Positions 44,932 through 57,009 of a stretch of 64,000 bases of DNA are shown here, one piece after another. The notes beneath the pieces were generated by a model. That model did not search any database, had not been told where the DNA came from, and saw nothing but the letters and a program-made list of their open reading frames with translations. Made by a program: the position numbers and the translations under genes. Source of the stretch: Plantago major (lineage: Eukaryota > Streptophyta > Magnoliopsida > Lamiales > Plantaginaceae); contig CM048839.1 of NCBI GenBank assembly GCA_026545765.1, positions 46,608,677-46,672,676 of the forward strand, written 5' to 3'. Numbering within the stretch: position 1 is the first letter of the stretch; the number at the start of each line of letters is the position of its first letter.

Positions 44932-47900
44932 TATTTTTTCCTGGAATATGAGAGGGATTAATAACCCTCTCAAGAAAGCTGAGCTGAAGAAAGTTGTTGG
45001 TAGTTGGAGAATTAGTTTAGGTGCTGTGTTAGAGACTAGGATTAGGACTGCTAATATGCTGGATTTTGAAAAAAGTTGGGATGCTTCTGTTTGGGGTTTT
45101 GTTCATAATGGGGATTTGGACAAAAACTGTAGAGTTTACGTCTTTTGGAAGCTTGATAAGTTGGATGTTTCTGTTGTCTTTAGGAGTAATAAGCTGATCC
45201 AGTGTCAGGTTTCTACTAAGGATGGCAAGTACCATTTCATGTGTGGGTTTGTTTATGCTCATAATTCCATGGAAAAAAGAAAGCAGTTGTGGAAAGATGT
45301 GTGTACATTTGCTACTCGTATTACTAATCCTTGGATGCTTTTAGGGGACTTTAATACAGTCTTGGATATATTTGAGAATAGGATTGAATCTGGTATTTTG
45401 AGTTCTGTTGATTCTGAGTTGGCTGATTTTCTGCAGGCTTCTTCTTTATATGATCATAAGTTTGTGGGGAATTTGTTTACATGGGATAATAATCATACCT
45501 ATTGCAAATTAGATAGGGTCTTGGTTAATGATGATTGGGAGCTGTATATGGCTGATACTTTGGTGGATTTTCCGGTTAAATGTGTGTCTGATCAGTCACC
45601 TGCACTTGTGAAATGTTTTAAGCCGAAGTTTCACCATGCCCCAGCTTTCAAATTTAAGAATCATTGGGTTGACGATCCTAATTTTATGGATATGGTCTTG
45701 GAGTGTTGGAATCAGTCTGTTATTGGTTGCTGTATGTTCAGGTTAGTGGAGCATCTTAAAGCTTTAAAGCATCAGCTCAAAACTTTGAATGCTAGAAAGT
45801 ACAAGGGTCTTGAAGATCAAGTTGAGTCTGCTTTTGCTCAGCTACATGATTGTCAAAAACTTCTGCAGGATGATCCTTTCAATGCTTCTTTGAAATCTCA
45901 AGCTACTATTTGTTTGGATAAGTATTTGCAGATTCACTCTTCTCATCTCTCTATTCTGAAGCAGACTGCGAAAGTTACTTGGATTATGGAGGGGGATATT
46001 AATACCAAGTACTACCACTCTATTGTTAATCAGAGAAGGAAGCACAATGGTATTTGGGTGTTATTGGATGACCAGGGTCGGCGACTTGTAGAGCAAGCAG
46101 ATATTGTTCAACATATTCTGGATTATTATACTCAGCTTTTTGGGACATTTAGAGCTACAACAGATTTGGATTTTTCTCTTATGACTGATTCTAATATGGT
46201 TACTCCGGTTATGAATGCTCAGTTGACAAAGTTTGTGTCTGCTAGGGAGGTTCGACAAGCTATTTTTAGCATGGGGATGCTAAGGCTCCGGGTCCGGATG
46301 GGTTTAACCCGTGTTTTTTCAAAAAAGCGTGGCATATTGTTGGTGATCTTGTTGTTAAGGCTGTGGATGAATTTTTTCATGCTGGGAAGCTCTTAAGGAA
46401 AGTTAACAATACTGCTATTACTCTTATCCCGAAGGTGGCTCATCCTATGCATATTAAAGACTTTTGACCTATTGCGTGTTGCAATATTCTCTATAAGGCT
46501 ATCAACAAGGTTCTCACTCAAAGGTTGCAAGAGTTTATGCCACATTTAATTTTTGATTCTCAGAGTGCTTTTGTTACTGGTAGGGCTATGCATCACAATA
46601 ATTTGGTGAGCCAGGAGTTGGTTCGTTGTTATCATCATCAGAACATTTCTCCTTGGTGTTTACTTAAAATTGACTTACAGAAAGCTTATGATACAGTGAG
46701 TTGGAAATTTCTGCATGGGGTGCTTGTGATGTATGGTTTTGATCCGTGGTTTTTTGACAGGTTAATATGAGTTATGCTAGGTTTTCCTTTAATCTTAATG
46801 GTAGACTTGAAGGTTTAATGGAAGGAAAGCAAGGACTTCGTCAGGGGATCCTTTGAGCCCTTATCTCTTCGTGTTGTGTATGGATTACTTGACTCGTTTG
46901 ATTAGAGCTAGGGTTCAAGGTTCAGCTTTTGGATACCATCCTAAATGTAAGAGAATTAATCTGATTCAGTTGGGTTTTGCTGATGATATTTTGTCGAGGT
47001 GATGTGGCTTCTCTGCAAGTTCTTTAGGGAGTTTTGTTGGAGTTTTCCTCTACTTCTGGTCTTCAAATTAATCATGCCAAAAGTTCCATTTTTCTTTTTT
47101 TTGGGGGGGGGGGGGGGGGGGTGGGAAGGAGGAGGATAAGCAGAATTTGATAGATGTTCTTGGGTTTCCTGAGGGAGTTTTTCCCATAAGGTATCTAGGG
47201 ATTCCTCTTAGTCCCAAGAGACTCAGTGTTGCTGACTATACACCTCTTATTATGAAGATTCAGGCTTGAGGAGCTCGAAAGCTTAGTTATGCGGGTAGGC
47301 TGACTTTGTTACAATCTGTTCTTGCTAGTATTGAAAGGTACTCGGCCCGGATTTTCCTGATTCCAGCTGCTGTTGTGAAGAAGTTGGTACAAGTGTTTCG
47401 TAATTTTTTGTGGTCCGGTCTTGCTTAAGGAAAGAAGAGCATGGTAGCTTGGAATCGTGTTTGCCAACCTAAGCAGAATGGAGGTTTGGGAATTAAAGAA
47501 GTTCTTGCGTGGAACAAAGCAGCTATTGGCTCTTATCTCTTTGATCTTGCTACTAGTGATACATCTACTGTTTGGCATTCTTGGGTCCACGCTTATTTGT
47601 TAAAGAGGTGATATTTGGACTGTTTCAGCTCGGGTAGGAGAAAGTGCTTGGTGGAAGGGACTTTTACAGATTAGAGATTCTCTTGTCCGTACCCTTACGT
47701 CCAGTGATTTGGTTTCTATATCCTTGTTACAGTCTAAAGATATTGTTACTTCTCTTTACTCTCATTTATGGCCTGTTGTTGATCGTGTTGACTGGTTTAA
47801 TCTCATCTGGAATAGGTTTTCTACTCCTAGGGTGTCGTTTTGTGCTTGGTTACTTTGCCATGATAAACTGCCTACTAGGTCTAGATTGAAACGTTGGGGT

Positions 47901-48240
47901 CTTATTCAAGATGATGTTTGCTGTTTTTGTGGTACTGCTATAGAGACTAGAGAGCACTTATTTGGTAGCTGTGTTCCTTTGCGTCCTGTGTTTGTTCAGG
48001 TCTTTGATGTTATGGGGATTCCTTATGCTAACTATACATTTGCAGATTGTTTTCTCTCATTCCAGCAGGCCTCAAAACAACAGGGAATGCTTTATCAGTT
48101 GTGAGCTGCTATGTTTTGTTACCTTATAGATGGGATTTGGAGGGTTAGAAATGCGCTAGTTTTAAGACGAGCAGCTGGTGGTTTCTGTGTTGTGCAGAAG
48201 CATTTTCTCTGATATCCTTCTTAGATTTAGGCAGCTTTAA
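44932..48240 (+). pseudogene. LINE ORF2: endonuclease, reverse transcriptase, zf-RVT
   Basis: Starts MDDLNIFSWNMRGINNPLKK (44932). Endonuclease motifs: WNMRGI, LGAVLETR, WMLLGDFNTVLD, LFTWDNNHTYCKLDRVLVND and SDQSPALV (in place of the usual SDH). Reverse transcriptase starts near 46260 after a frameshift (KAPGPDGFNPCFFKKAW), has a TGA at 46467, then IDLQKAYDTVSWKFL (46671 onward). One-base losses occur at RQGDPLSPYLF (46838-46862) and around FADDIL (46977-46990), where the catalytic ADD survives. The C-terminal zf-RVT domain is at 47640-48104 (RVSFCAWLLCHDKLPTRSRL, DVCCFCGTAIETREHLFGSC). A 19-G run sits at 47103-47121. The protein would nick target DNA and prime reverse transcription. Confidence 0.87.
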
Positions 48241-48603
48241 AAGAAAAGAATAGACCCTTGGTTGCTTTTCTTCATAGACTGGAAAAAGCGAATTTGGCTT
48301 GATGTTTGTCTAATGACTTAGACCATAAATATCAATGAACTTGGTTGGGTGGTGGCGTGGGTCCCACCAAGTTCATTGATTAAAAAAAATAAATAAACCA
48401 ATGATGGGCGCCCATATGCCAACCACCGAACGGTGGTTGGCATTCTTCCCCTCCCCCTTTTTTTTACTTTTAATAGGGAGGGGACAAGTCCCTCCCTATT
48501 GGTTGTATTTTTTTTATAGATTTTTTAGTTTTTTTAAAATAATTTCATATTATCCTTTTAAAAAAAATAAAAAAATATATCAAAATTCATAAAAAAAAAT
48601 TCT

Positions 48604-48611
48604 CTATAAGT
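48604..48611 (+). promoter_or_regulatory. TATA box of the Harbinger ORF1
   Basis: TATAAGTA lies about 100 bp upstream of the ATG at 48706, with a T/C-rich leader between. Confidence 0.45.
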
Positions 48612-48705
48612 AGACACCCATATCAGTATAGTTTTTACACATCTGAAAATCCCTCTTCTACTACTTCATATCTCAAACACTTCCAACCTCAAAACTTTCT
48701 CTCCA

Positions 48706-49362
48706 ATGGATCCTAATGATTCCTTCTATCCAAACTATTATTCTCCATATGGAAACTCCCAAAACTCTGAAGAATTTTCTGGTTACTCGCAAAATTTCAA
48801 CTCTCAATTTCCGCCGAATCTTACTCAAAATAGCCCTCCTAATCTGACTCCAAATAACCCTCAGCCCGAAGTTACAACGAACAAGGGCAATGAATCTGTT
48901 CAATGGGAGCCCCTTGAAGATGTGGCCCTAATGTCAGCTTGGGTTCACGTCGGTGGAGATGCAATAACCGGCACTAATCAAATAGGTGATAGTCTGTGGG
49001 TCAAAGTTCTCAAATTGTATGAGCAATCTCGAGCAGAAAATCCCGGTACACTTTCAAAGCGAAGTATGGAGTCGTTGAGAGGTCGTTGGTCGCGACTTAA
49101 CAAAAATGTTTCGAAGTGGATAGGTTGCTACAGAGAAGCCTATAACCAGAAAACGAGCGGAATGAGCATGGCAGATGTTGAAAGTGCAGCTCAGCAGCTT
49201 TACAATAACAAGAAGGGATTTCCGCATACTCTTGTTTTTGAACAAGTTATGCGCCACGTACCCAAGTTGCACCGGATTCAGAGGACGAAGGTCATGGTAG
49301 TTCAAAAAGATCATGAACCGATGATGAAGACCCCGCCGAACCTACTCCAGAAACTCCGGTGA
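48706..49362 (+). pseudogene. Harbinger ORF1, Myb/SANT-like DNA-binding protein
   Basis: 218 codons: MDPNDSFYPNYYSPYGNSQN and a Gln/Asn/Pro-rich N-terminus, then the trihelix-like domain VQWEPLEDVALMSAWVHVGG, GDSLWVKVLKLYEQS, MESLRGRWSRLNKNVSKWIG and LYNNKKGFPHTLVFEQVMRH. This is the plant PIF/Harbinger ORF1 family, commonly mis-annotated as glutathione S-transferase T3-like. The protein guides the transposase to the element ends. A one-base shift near 49290 leaves the usual acidic tail (DEDPAEPTPETPVSDAST) in the next frame, so the listed C-terminus is out of frame. Confidence 0.8.
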
Positions 49363-49967
49363 GTGATGCTTCAACAATAAGTAATTCTGTAATGTAGTTT
49401 TTTAATTGAGCACATATGGGAGCATTTTAATGATGAGGACTGAATATGTAATTTTTCAATTTTTTTAATCTTTCAGCAGCGTTTTTATTTTGCATTTACA
49501 TTTGAAGCATTGTAAATTTTTTTCCATGTAATTCTGTAATGTAGTTTTAAATTGCCACATCACCTTGTATTTTAATTTTTCAAACTAAATTAATGTTTTT
49601 AATATTATATTATAATTATTTAATATTTCAATATTTTACTATTATATTTAATTATATATTAAAATTATTTTATGATAATAATGAAAAGAATAATAAAATT
49701 TATTGAATCGGTTGGGTTGATGGTGGTCATGGATAAACTTGAATTTTATTGTTGTGGTTGGGTTGGTTGGAGGTTGGGTATGTGAAGGAGAGAGAAATTA
49801 ATTGTTTATTGAGAAGGTTGGGTGTTTGGGTGGTTATGGATATTTATGGTCTTATGGGTGCTTGCTTTGATTCGTGGATACAGTAGATTTTGGCGCTTAC
49901 AGGTTGTTCTCTCTAGCTTTGTCTTGTTTGTTCTGGAAGCCTTCAAGGAAGCATGGATAAAGTTATA

Positions 49968-50215
49968 CTTCCTCCGTTCCGGCACAAGCTTTTCACTTTG
50001 ACTTTTCGCAGTCAAACTTTTTCAACATTGACTATGAATTAATGTTGAACCGTAAACGTAAAATGTTAAATTAAATTATATAATGAAACTTTAGGGCGTA
50101 AATTTTCGTTATATAATTTAATTGAACATTTTACATTTTCGGTTTAAAATTAATCCGTAGTCAAAGTTTGACTGTAAAAAGTCAAAGTGGGAAACTTATG
50201 TCGGGACGGATGAAG
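49968..50215. mobile_element. Stowaway MITE inserted in the LINE
   Basis: 248 bp. The ends CTTCCTCCGTTCCGGCACAAG-like and CTTATGTCGGGACGGATGAAG-like are inverted complements; TA duplications at 49966-49967 and 50216-50217. The inverted repeats extend inward through AAAGTCAAAGTGGGAAACTT. Confidence 0.87.
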
Positions 50216-50581
50216 TACTTAGCTGGCTGATGTACCTTGTGATGTGGGAGCCGGACCATGGATCCGATCCAGAGTCCTAAGAGAGGCTTGGTGCAGTTTT
50301 TTGCGTTTGTGGAGTAGATCACAGTTCTGATGCTGGAGTCTAGCACGTGCGGGGAGAAGTTTTACCTTAGTATAGTTGTAAAGATCATTTAGTCACAGTG
50401 ATACTGGAGCTTATGTTCTTTACTTTTCTAGTGCTTCTAGTTTAGATTACTCTGATGTAAATTACTTGAGATTTGTAGTACCTGTATTTTAGGGTATTTT
50501 AGGGGTGATTTTCCCCCCCTTTTTCTATTCTTGTACTCTTTTCAGGTTTCAATGAACTTTAATTAATTTCAAAAAAAAAAA

Positions 50582-50845
50582 ATCAATTAAAAAGAAAAAA
50601 AATATTGATCACAGAAAAAATGAAAAATGATATCCAACAAAGGTGAGATTGAACATTCAACATTTTCAGACAAATAAATGAATAGAACAAACCAATATAC
50701 TAGCTCATATATAGGAGATGAATAATTTTTCACAAAATGAGAGTAGAACAAATATACTAGCTAGTATAAAAAAGACTGAGATTCAAGAAGCACATCAGTA
50801 AGAACTTGAATGATTCTTATGAACTCATCATGTGTTAATGCATCC
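50582..50845. other. Spacer after the LINE, no gene seen
   Basis: A-rich sequence beyond the LINE poly-A; no ORF. Confidence 0.5.
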
Positions 50846-50853
50846 TTTGCATT

Positions 50854-51018
50854 CAGGGGCGGACCTAGGGGAGGCAGGGGCGTTCGCCCCCCTAAAATTT
50901 GGAATTTGTTTTATAGGTAATATTTTTGAAAATTTTGGATTTCGCCCCCCTTAACCCTCGGAAAAACCTCATATATGTAATTTTGGCCCCCGAGGTTGAA
51001 ATCCTAGGTCCGCCACTA
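50854..51018. mobile_element. 165-bp hAT-like MITE with perfect 8-bp TSD
   Basis: Ends CAGGGGCGGACCTAGG and CCTAGGTCCGCCACTA (inverse TAGTGGCGGACCTAGG). The flanks both read TTTGCATT (50846-50853 and 51019-51026). Confidence 0.88.
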
Positions 51019-51026
51019 TTTGCATT

Positions 51027-51684
51027 GATCAACTCCACCTGCATCTGAACTGTGATAAGACTACCCACATTGTGTGTGATTTGTCATGACACCTACCGGT
51101 GACGGATCCGATATATTTCTTTGCATTGGGTGACGCGTCACGAAATTCCAAATTTAAAAAAAAAACATATTTAACATATTATAAGAGTGTTTAGAAGTTG
51201 AAATTAATAAAATTGCATTTTCAGAAGTCGTTTTTACAATTTTAAGTTTAATTAAGAGAGAAAAATGAATTTGAGATGGGATGATCCAAACATAGTCAAG
51301 AGTGGTCTCTATTTGTAGATCTCGAAAATACAAAGCCGTTGGTGATTTTTATTTATTTTTTGCATTTTTATTTTTCAAGTTATAACCATTTGAAATTTAA
51401 ACGGAAATTTCAAAAAAATAAAAATAAATAAAGACATGGACACATGGCGTGACAATCCTATCGTCGTCAATCTAAGTCGACGCATCTCTGGCGCGTCATT
51501 GCCTTGACGAATTGCAATGCGTCGCGTCTAACAAGCTTAGTTCTCCATAATGGATACTGTTTGTTGAAACCAAATTATCCCTTTTCAAAATGGTTGATAG
51601 GCGGTAAAGTCTAGATTCAAAAGTTTGGTGAAATCTATGGATTCAAACATAATTCATTGTTAATACATCATAAAATCGTTCGTA
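51027..51684. other. Spacer, no gene seen
   Basis: AT-rich with GACGCGTCACGAAATTCC- and GCGCGTCATTGCC-type phrases near 51130 and 51490. They may be part of a decayed element; no ends recognised. Confidence 0.4.
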
Positions 51685-51689
51685 GGCGA

Positions 51690-52000
51690 CGGATAGATCC
51701 GTCGCTGCCAGCCTATCCGTCGCCTACGGCGGCGGATAGAAAATCCGTCGCCACCGGAGCCGTGGCGACGGATAATCCGTCGTCAATTCGCGGATTGACG
51801 ACGGATTGACCAATTATTTTTTTTTTTTAATTCCGAAATATAGCGACGGATAGGATCTATCCGTCGCTAAATATAGCGACGGATAATCTATCCGTCGCTA
51901 TATTTAGCGACGGATAGATCCTATCCGTCGCTATATTTAGCGACGGATAGAATATTTTAATTGGACTAGTGACGGAATTTGAAATTCCGTCACTAATTAA
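51690..52000. repeat. Left subterminal palindromes of the CACTA element
   Basis: Repeats of GCGACGGATA with inverse TATCCGTCGC, including four near-perfect palindromes at 51842-51948 and GTGACGGAATTTGAAATTCC at 51967. These are presumed TNP-binding sites. Confidence 0.75.
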
Positions 52001-52201
52001 CATCGTGAATTCGTCACTACTTAGTCACTATTTATTTCATATTAATCCCTATTTTTCGTAGTTCACCTATTTAATCAATATAATTTTCGATAATAAATCA
52101 ATAATACGGAAAATATTTCAATGAATAAAAAAGTAATATTCGGAGCTGGAGAAATTATCCAAACAAGTGTAAATATGAAAAAATCCAACATAGATACATA
52201 A

Positions 52202-53165
52202 CTAGCTATCGACGGGTGGGGTGGGTGATGGCGAATCTGGGACATGAATCGCCCATTCAGAATCAAGGCGCCGTTCTCCTCCTTCGTTCTCGTCATGGCG
52301 CTCCATCTCGTCCCTTTGTTGCTCCATCTCTTGAGTTAGCCGAGCAACATGTTCCGGTTTCTGATCGCACCATTTCCGAGACCTGGTCCTGTGTGTAAAC
52401 CGGACGTCTGGACTGCTGGGATGATGATGAGGAGCACCCCGGACTAGCCAGATGCAAACCGAGGCTCCCGAGTCCATATATTCATCCTTTCTTGTCCGGT
52501 TTGTTGACCTCTAGGAAGATGTTGTCAACTTGTTCAGTTGACAACACATCACCCGTCTCGTCCTCCTGCCTCGCCACCTGAGCATCAACCTCAGCCTGAA
52601 ATCGTAAATAGCAGATATAATGATCAGTTACTGTTTTTAAAAAGTAACTTGTAATAGTGTACAAATATGAACTTTAAGCAACATAAACATACCGCAATAG
52701 ACGAGGCCCGGCAGTCGGTCCATACCCCGCCCTTCTGCTTGGCCTTCTTGAAGATGGCATACTTGGATGTCACCTCCCCCCGTGCCACCTGAATCAAACC
52801 AGATCTAGTCAACAATTTATCATCTACAAGTAATAGAGCAGCAGAGACTTCATACATACACGTAATGCTAGATTGCACAAACACATATATACGCACCGAT
52901 TGATAATAAGCGATATGAGATCGCCTCCCAAGGTGGTGAACGGCCCTTCCTATCAGACGATCGGGATGCGGTTACTTTGTTGGTCCAAGCAACGTCACGG
53001 ACATCGATTCGGCGCCAGAGAAGCATCCCAAAGGGCCCACTCCGCTGCATCAACCTGTGGAGGGATTGGGCCACCCCGATCCCGAATGGCCTTCCACGTA
53101 CAGACCATATCCCTGTACAGTTTGGATCCCACAGTCTCGTAAACGCGCCAGATCTGTGGGATCAA
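52202..53165 (-). pseudogene. TNP1-like (second) gene of the CACTA element, fragmentary
   Basis: Broken minus-strand exons: 53160-52915 (QSLHRLMQRSGPFGMLLWRR, then basic SSDRKGRSPPWEAISY), about 52800-52690 (ARGEVTSKYAIFKKAKQKGG, VWTDCRASSIA) and 52610-52202 (QVARQEDETGDVLSTEQVDN; then RLTQEMEQQRDEMERHDENE). The order (short basic motif, TSKYAIFKKAK-type motif, acidic segment, C-terminal coiled coil) resembles the plant Transposase_24/PTTA proteins that form the second CACTA gene. Exon joins are not exact and I rate the family as likely only. Confidence 0.45.
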
Positions 53166-53244
53166 CCTGCTGGGAATGAAGTACTCCTTCTACATTCCCA
53201 ATTTCATACAACATCCAAAGTCAATACATGTCCTAACAACATAA

Positions 53245-53545
53245 CAGATATGGTGACTAACATATCACCCAAATAAAGTGGCTAACATACCACTCACATA
53301 TAGTGGCTAACATACCACTCACATACAGTGGCTAACATACCACTCACATTGTCCTAAAATTTACTAACACAATGGTGACTAACATATCACCCAAATAAAG
53401 TGGCTAACATACCACTCATATACAGTGGCTAACATACCACTCACATTGTCCTAAAATTTACTAACACAATGGTGACTAACATATCACCCAAATAAAGTGG
53501 CTAACATACCACTCACATACAGTGGCTAACATACCACTCATATTA
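53245..53545. repeat. Tandem repeat of GTGGCTAACATACCACTCAC
   Basis: A 26-27 bp unit recurs at least nine times, in higher-order groups with GGTGACTAACATATCACCC and CATTGTCCTAAAATTTACTA. ORF-free, between the two CACTA genes. Confidence 0.85.
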
Positions 53546-54377
53546 AAACGATTATAATTACAAACAAATGAATGTCATATTTTAACTTACCCTCAGCTCA
53601 TCGAAGTACTCGGCCCTCATGCGCTCCGAGATGTGGCTCCAACACTCACCACCACGCCTTGGTTTTTCTCTCGCCTCAGGAAGATGTCACCTAGTTTGTT
53701 GTGCATCTCCGAGGCCATAAGTCATTGTCAATGTATAAGATACAAGAAACGAATATGCATTACTTTAGTACAACAATTTATACTTGTCAACTATCATTAT
53801 CGCTATGTTTTACATATTTAAGAAGAATGTATAATACTTACTGGCAGACCAATAGGAAAATCACAGCAAGCCGTCCCACGTGACGTGGGATTGTTTGGAT
53901 CGAACACGGTAGGGACAATTGTCGGTCGCCCTCCAAAGATGTGTCCGGCCGACCGGTAGAGCCACGGCCGCTCTCTCTGCCGGGGTCTCAGAACCGAGAC
54001 CTTGTCACGATCTTCGAGCCTCCCTCGTTCGACGGTGTCCCCGACCCAGCACTATCATGCGGCATTGCGTGGGGGACGATAGGTGGACGGCCTCATGACA
54101 TCTGCAAAAAAATGTAATAAATACAATAAAATGTGTTAGTACGAGTTATAATACATATGATTATAATAACACATATAATTACTCATAATACACATAATAT
54201 ACCATTATAGCCGTCCTCTAAGACTACATATTGGTCCTCGTCAGATCAAACAACTCATCATCCGCTTCTATGGGATCTTCGCTTGTTTATCGACATCCTC
54301 TTGTTGGTACGAGTTGGTAATCGAGTCGTCTTTCTCAATGTACTCCACTTTCGGCGAGCACGAATAGGTACCGCAGA

Positions 54378-56905
54378 CTAACCATTCCCCTTATCGCTTT
54401 CTCGCTGATATTCAAGAAACACCACTTGTCGTGCTTGAGTCGCCGTAATAAATGGTTCATACTTGGTTCGGTACCTCTTCTTTTGGTTCACATCAACCAT
54501 TTCATACCGCTTTCTTCCTCGTACCTCTGGATTAGGATCATACCACTCAACGTCAAACAAGAAGGTTCGTTTAAATGGCAATCCGAATATTCAATCCTCA
54601 CAATTCGCTTTAGCTTGCCGTGGAAATCAAACAAAGTAGCGTCTCCATACTCTTACGCACCATTAACACACACCGGAGTTGCTTGTCGCCATGGCCGTGT
54701 TACATTCAAATGTGGAACCTAAGGCCATTGACTATATAACCCGGAATGTGTAGACCTTTTGAATGGACCCTCTGAGAGCCTTTAAATATATGCATGTGAC
54801 GTTGTTAATAGGATTCGGACATACTCGAACCAACTGGAAATTTCAGAGAATTTTTGAGTCAAGTAGTTCCTCTAGTGTATCCTCCGTCATCCGAGGATTT
54901 TCTTCCAAACAACGCTTTTGAAAAAGCGCAAACATTGATTCGATGATAAGTCTATAATTGAAGTAGAGACTTGCGTAGCTATATTAAAATTTAAATAAAT
55001 GGTTCTTGACCGCAAATAGTACCATATCTTTGGTCAACCTCAAAGACAATTCGTGAGGACATAATATTGAGTCGCTTTCAACTCTTTATCCGTAAGATAT
55101 TCTTTCTTAGTCGCACCAAGAGGTCTCCCGATACCAAGATGATAGGGAAAACTCATCATCCGCTTGAACTACGAATGTGTCTGCATTTCGAGCCGGCCTT
55201 GCTGTCTTCGTAGGGACGTGTTCATCAAAGTAATAAGAGCAGAAGGTTGCAGTTTCCTCGAATGTAGGCATTGGCAATCGAACCTTCAGTTTACCTTTGT
55301 TGTTGACATACTTCTTCAATTTCCCCAAGTACCTCTCGAATGGATACATCCATCGACATCGAACCGACCAAAGAAGTCTCGCTTCATGAGGAAGGTGAAC
55401 CGACAAGTGCTCCATAGAATCAAACCAGCTCGGTGGAAAGATACGCTCGAGCTTGCATAGAATCAATGGTATGTTCCTTTCAAGATTTTCCAACACTTTA
55501 TCATGAACCACCCTTGTGCCTAAATTTTTGAAAAATAAGCTCAACTCGGTGATAGCAGTCCATACGTGTTTATTGAAGCTCTCGAAATGCTACCGGGATA
55601 AGCCTCTCCATGAACACATGTGATCGTGGCTCTTCATCCCATAAACCTTTGTCTTCTTCAAATCCACACACCTCTCTCTAAATTTGAGGCGTAATTATCC
55701 GGGAAACTCAATGCCCTCACCCAATCAAACAAAACCTAGAAGACCTGTTAATTGTGTAGCACGCTTTCGCCACACCACCCATTCTCATCCTTCTTGTCAA
55801 CTCTCGCCTTTTACACCCGCCGACAACTCGGATCTAGACTTGCATGGTCCTTTGTTTTCCCTCAATGTTGCAAAGTGTATTGAATAAGTTCTCGAACACG
55901 TTCTTCTCAATGTGCATGAAATCTAAGTTGTCACGGATAAGAAGATCGCTCCAAGAAGGCAAGTCCCGTAAAATGCTTCTCTTCCTCCAACCACATTTTT
56001 ACCAATTTTCTCGTTATGCTTCATCCACCCAAGCTCGGCCACCTTCATAAGACCCAATCTATCAATCTCCGCAAGAATTTGTGCACCAAAGAAGTCTTGT
56101 CGGGCTTTTTTGTCGACGACTTTATTTTTCAAGAATTGATCCTTGTTCTTCCCGAACGGATGGTCACTTTCTAGCAACCACGATGACAATCAAACCAACA
56201 AAATTTTCCACTACCCTTCGGTCTAAATGCATCTCAGATCCTCCAAGCAATGTGGACATGCATATTTCATTGCTTTTCCTTCCAGATAGCATGGAGTACG
56301 CAGGAAGTCACCACGGTCCAAAGAAGAGCTCTCAAGGTGAAGTTCTTTTTGTTGACACATCATATGCAGGATACCATCCGTCCACAACTCGATCGGCTCC
56401 TTGATTAGGGGTTGCAAGAAAACATCCAACGTCGATCCAGGATCTTTCGCCGAGCACCAATGCGATCGAAACATGAATGGCTCCTTCATGCACTCACCGG
56501 GCGATTATGCGGTGTGAGCATAATCGCCAACAAGAGTATTTACGTTCACTACCGAACGGGTTAAAACCATCCGCATAAAGTCCCAAACGTACATTTCTAG
56601 ATTCGCCGCAAACTCGGATATGTCTTGTCAAACGATTTCCATGCGGGTGAGTCTCATGATGGTCCATTCTACCACCTTGAAGATTATCCGAGATTACTCG
56701 CCTTGTGCCACGCATTTTATCCGCAGAAGCACTTGAAGCATACAATCTTTTCAAACGAGGTGCTAGAGGAAGTACCACATTTTCTTATGTGAGAGATTTT
56801 TCTTTGTCGCTTTTTCGGCCCCTCCTTGTAACGCTTGTATCGTTCCTTACCACGTAACTTGCATTCTATTAGATCCGCATCCTCCTCCCAATATATCATG
56901 CACAT
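54378..56905 (-). pseudogene. CACTA TNP2 transposase, decayed
   Basis: Read right to left: YWEEDADLIECKLRGKERYK (56900-56820), then the Transposase_21 part with SRNVRLGLYADGFNPFGSER (about 56610-56530), KEPFMFRSHWCSAKDPGSTL and VFLQPLIKEPIELWTDGILH (56489-56360), HCLEDLRC-type HC motif (56240), ERDHPF-like LLESDHPFGKNKDQF (56180), LERNIPLILCKLERIFPPSW with SMEHLSVHLPHEARLLWSVR and CRWMYPFERYLGKLKKYVNN (55544-55290, DUF4218), and LFDVEWYDPNPEVRGRKRYE with KRYRTKYEPFITATQARQVV (54581-54400, DUF4216). These domains follow the TNP2 order. Frameshifts and missing stretches separate them, so no functional transposase remains. Confidence 0.82.
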
Positions 56906-57009
56906 TTTAGGACAATGCCTATGGTTACCACAGTACCTAATCCCGCATCTTTTTCTTCGCTTGGTAAAAGTTGGTGGGAACTAGGTTTTCTTCAGACAAA
57001 GGTCCGACA

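Larger units (their letters stand above)
48321..49851 (+). mobile_element. PIF/Harbinger element with ORF1 only, inserted in the LINE
   Basis: The ends GACCATAAATATC (48321) and GATATTTATGGTC (to 49851) are exact inverted repeats, and both sides carry TTA (48318-48320 and 49852-49854), the 3-bp duplication typical of the superfamily. Direct GGTTGGGTGG/GGTTGGGT motifs lie near both ends. It encodes the Myb-like ORF1 but no DDE transposase, so it depends on another copy. Confidence 0.88.
43332..50581 (+). mobile_element. L1-type LINE (non-LTR retrotransposon) with two nested DNA elements
   Basis: Two ORF regions (nucleic-acid-binding ORF1; endonuclease/reverse transcriptase/zf-RVT ORF2), no LTRs, and a 3' end TTGTACTCTTTTCAGG, AATGAACTTTAATTAA, poly-A at 50569-50581. 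The 3' part is interrupted by a PIF/Harbinger element (48321-49851) and a Stowaway MITE (49968-50215). The 5' boundary is approximate; no target duplication was resolved. Stops and frameshifts in both ORFs show it is inactive. Confidence 0.88.
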
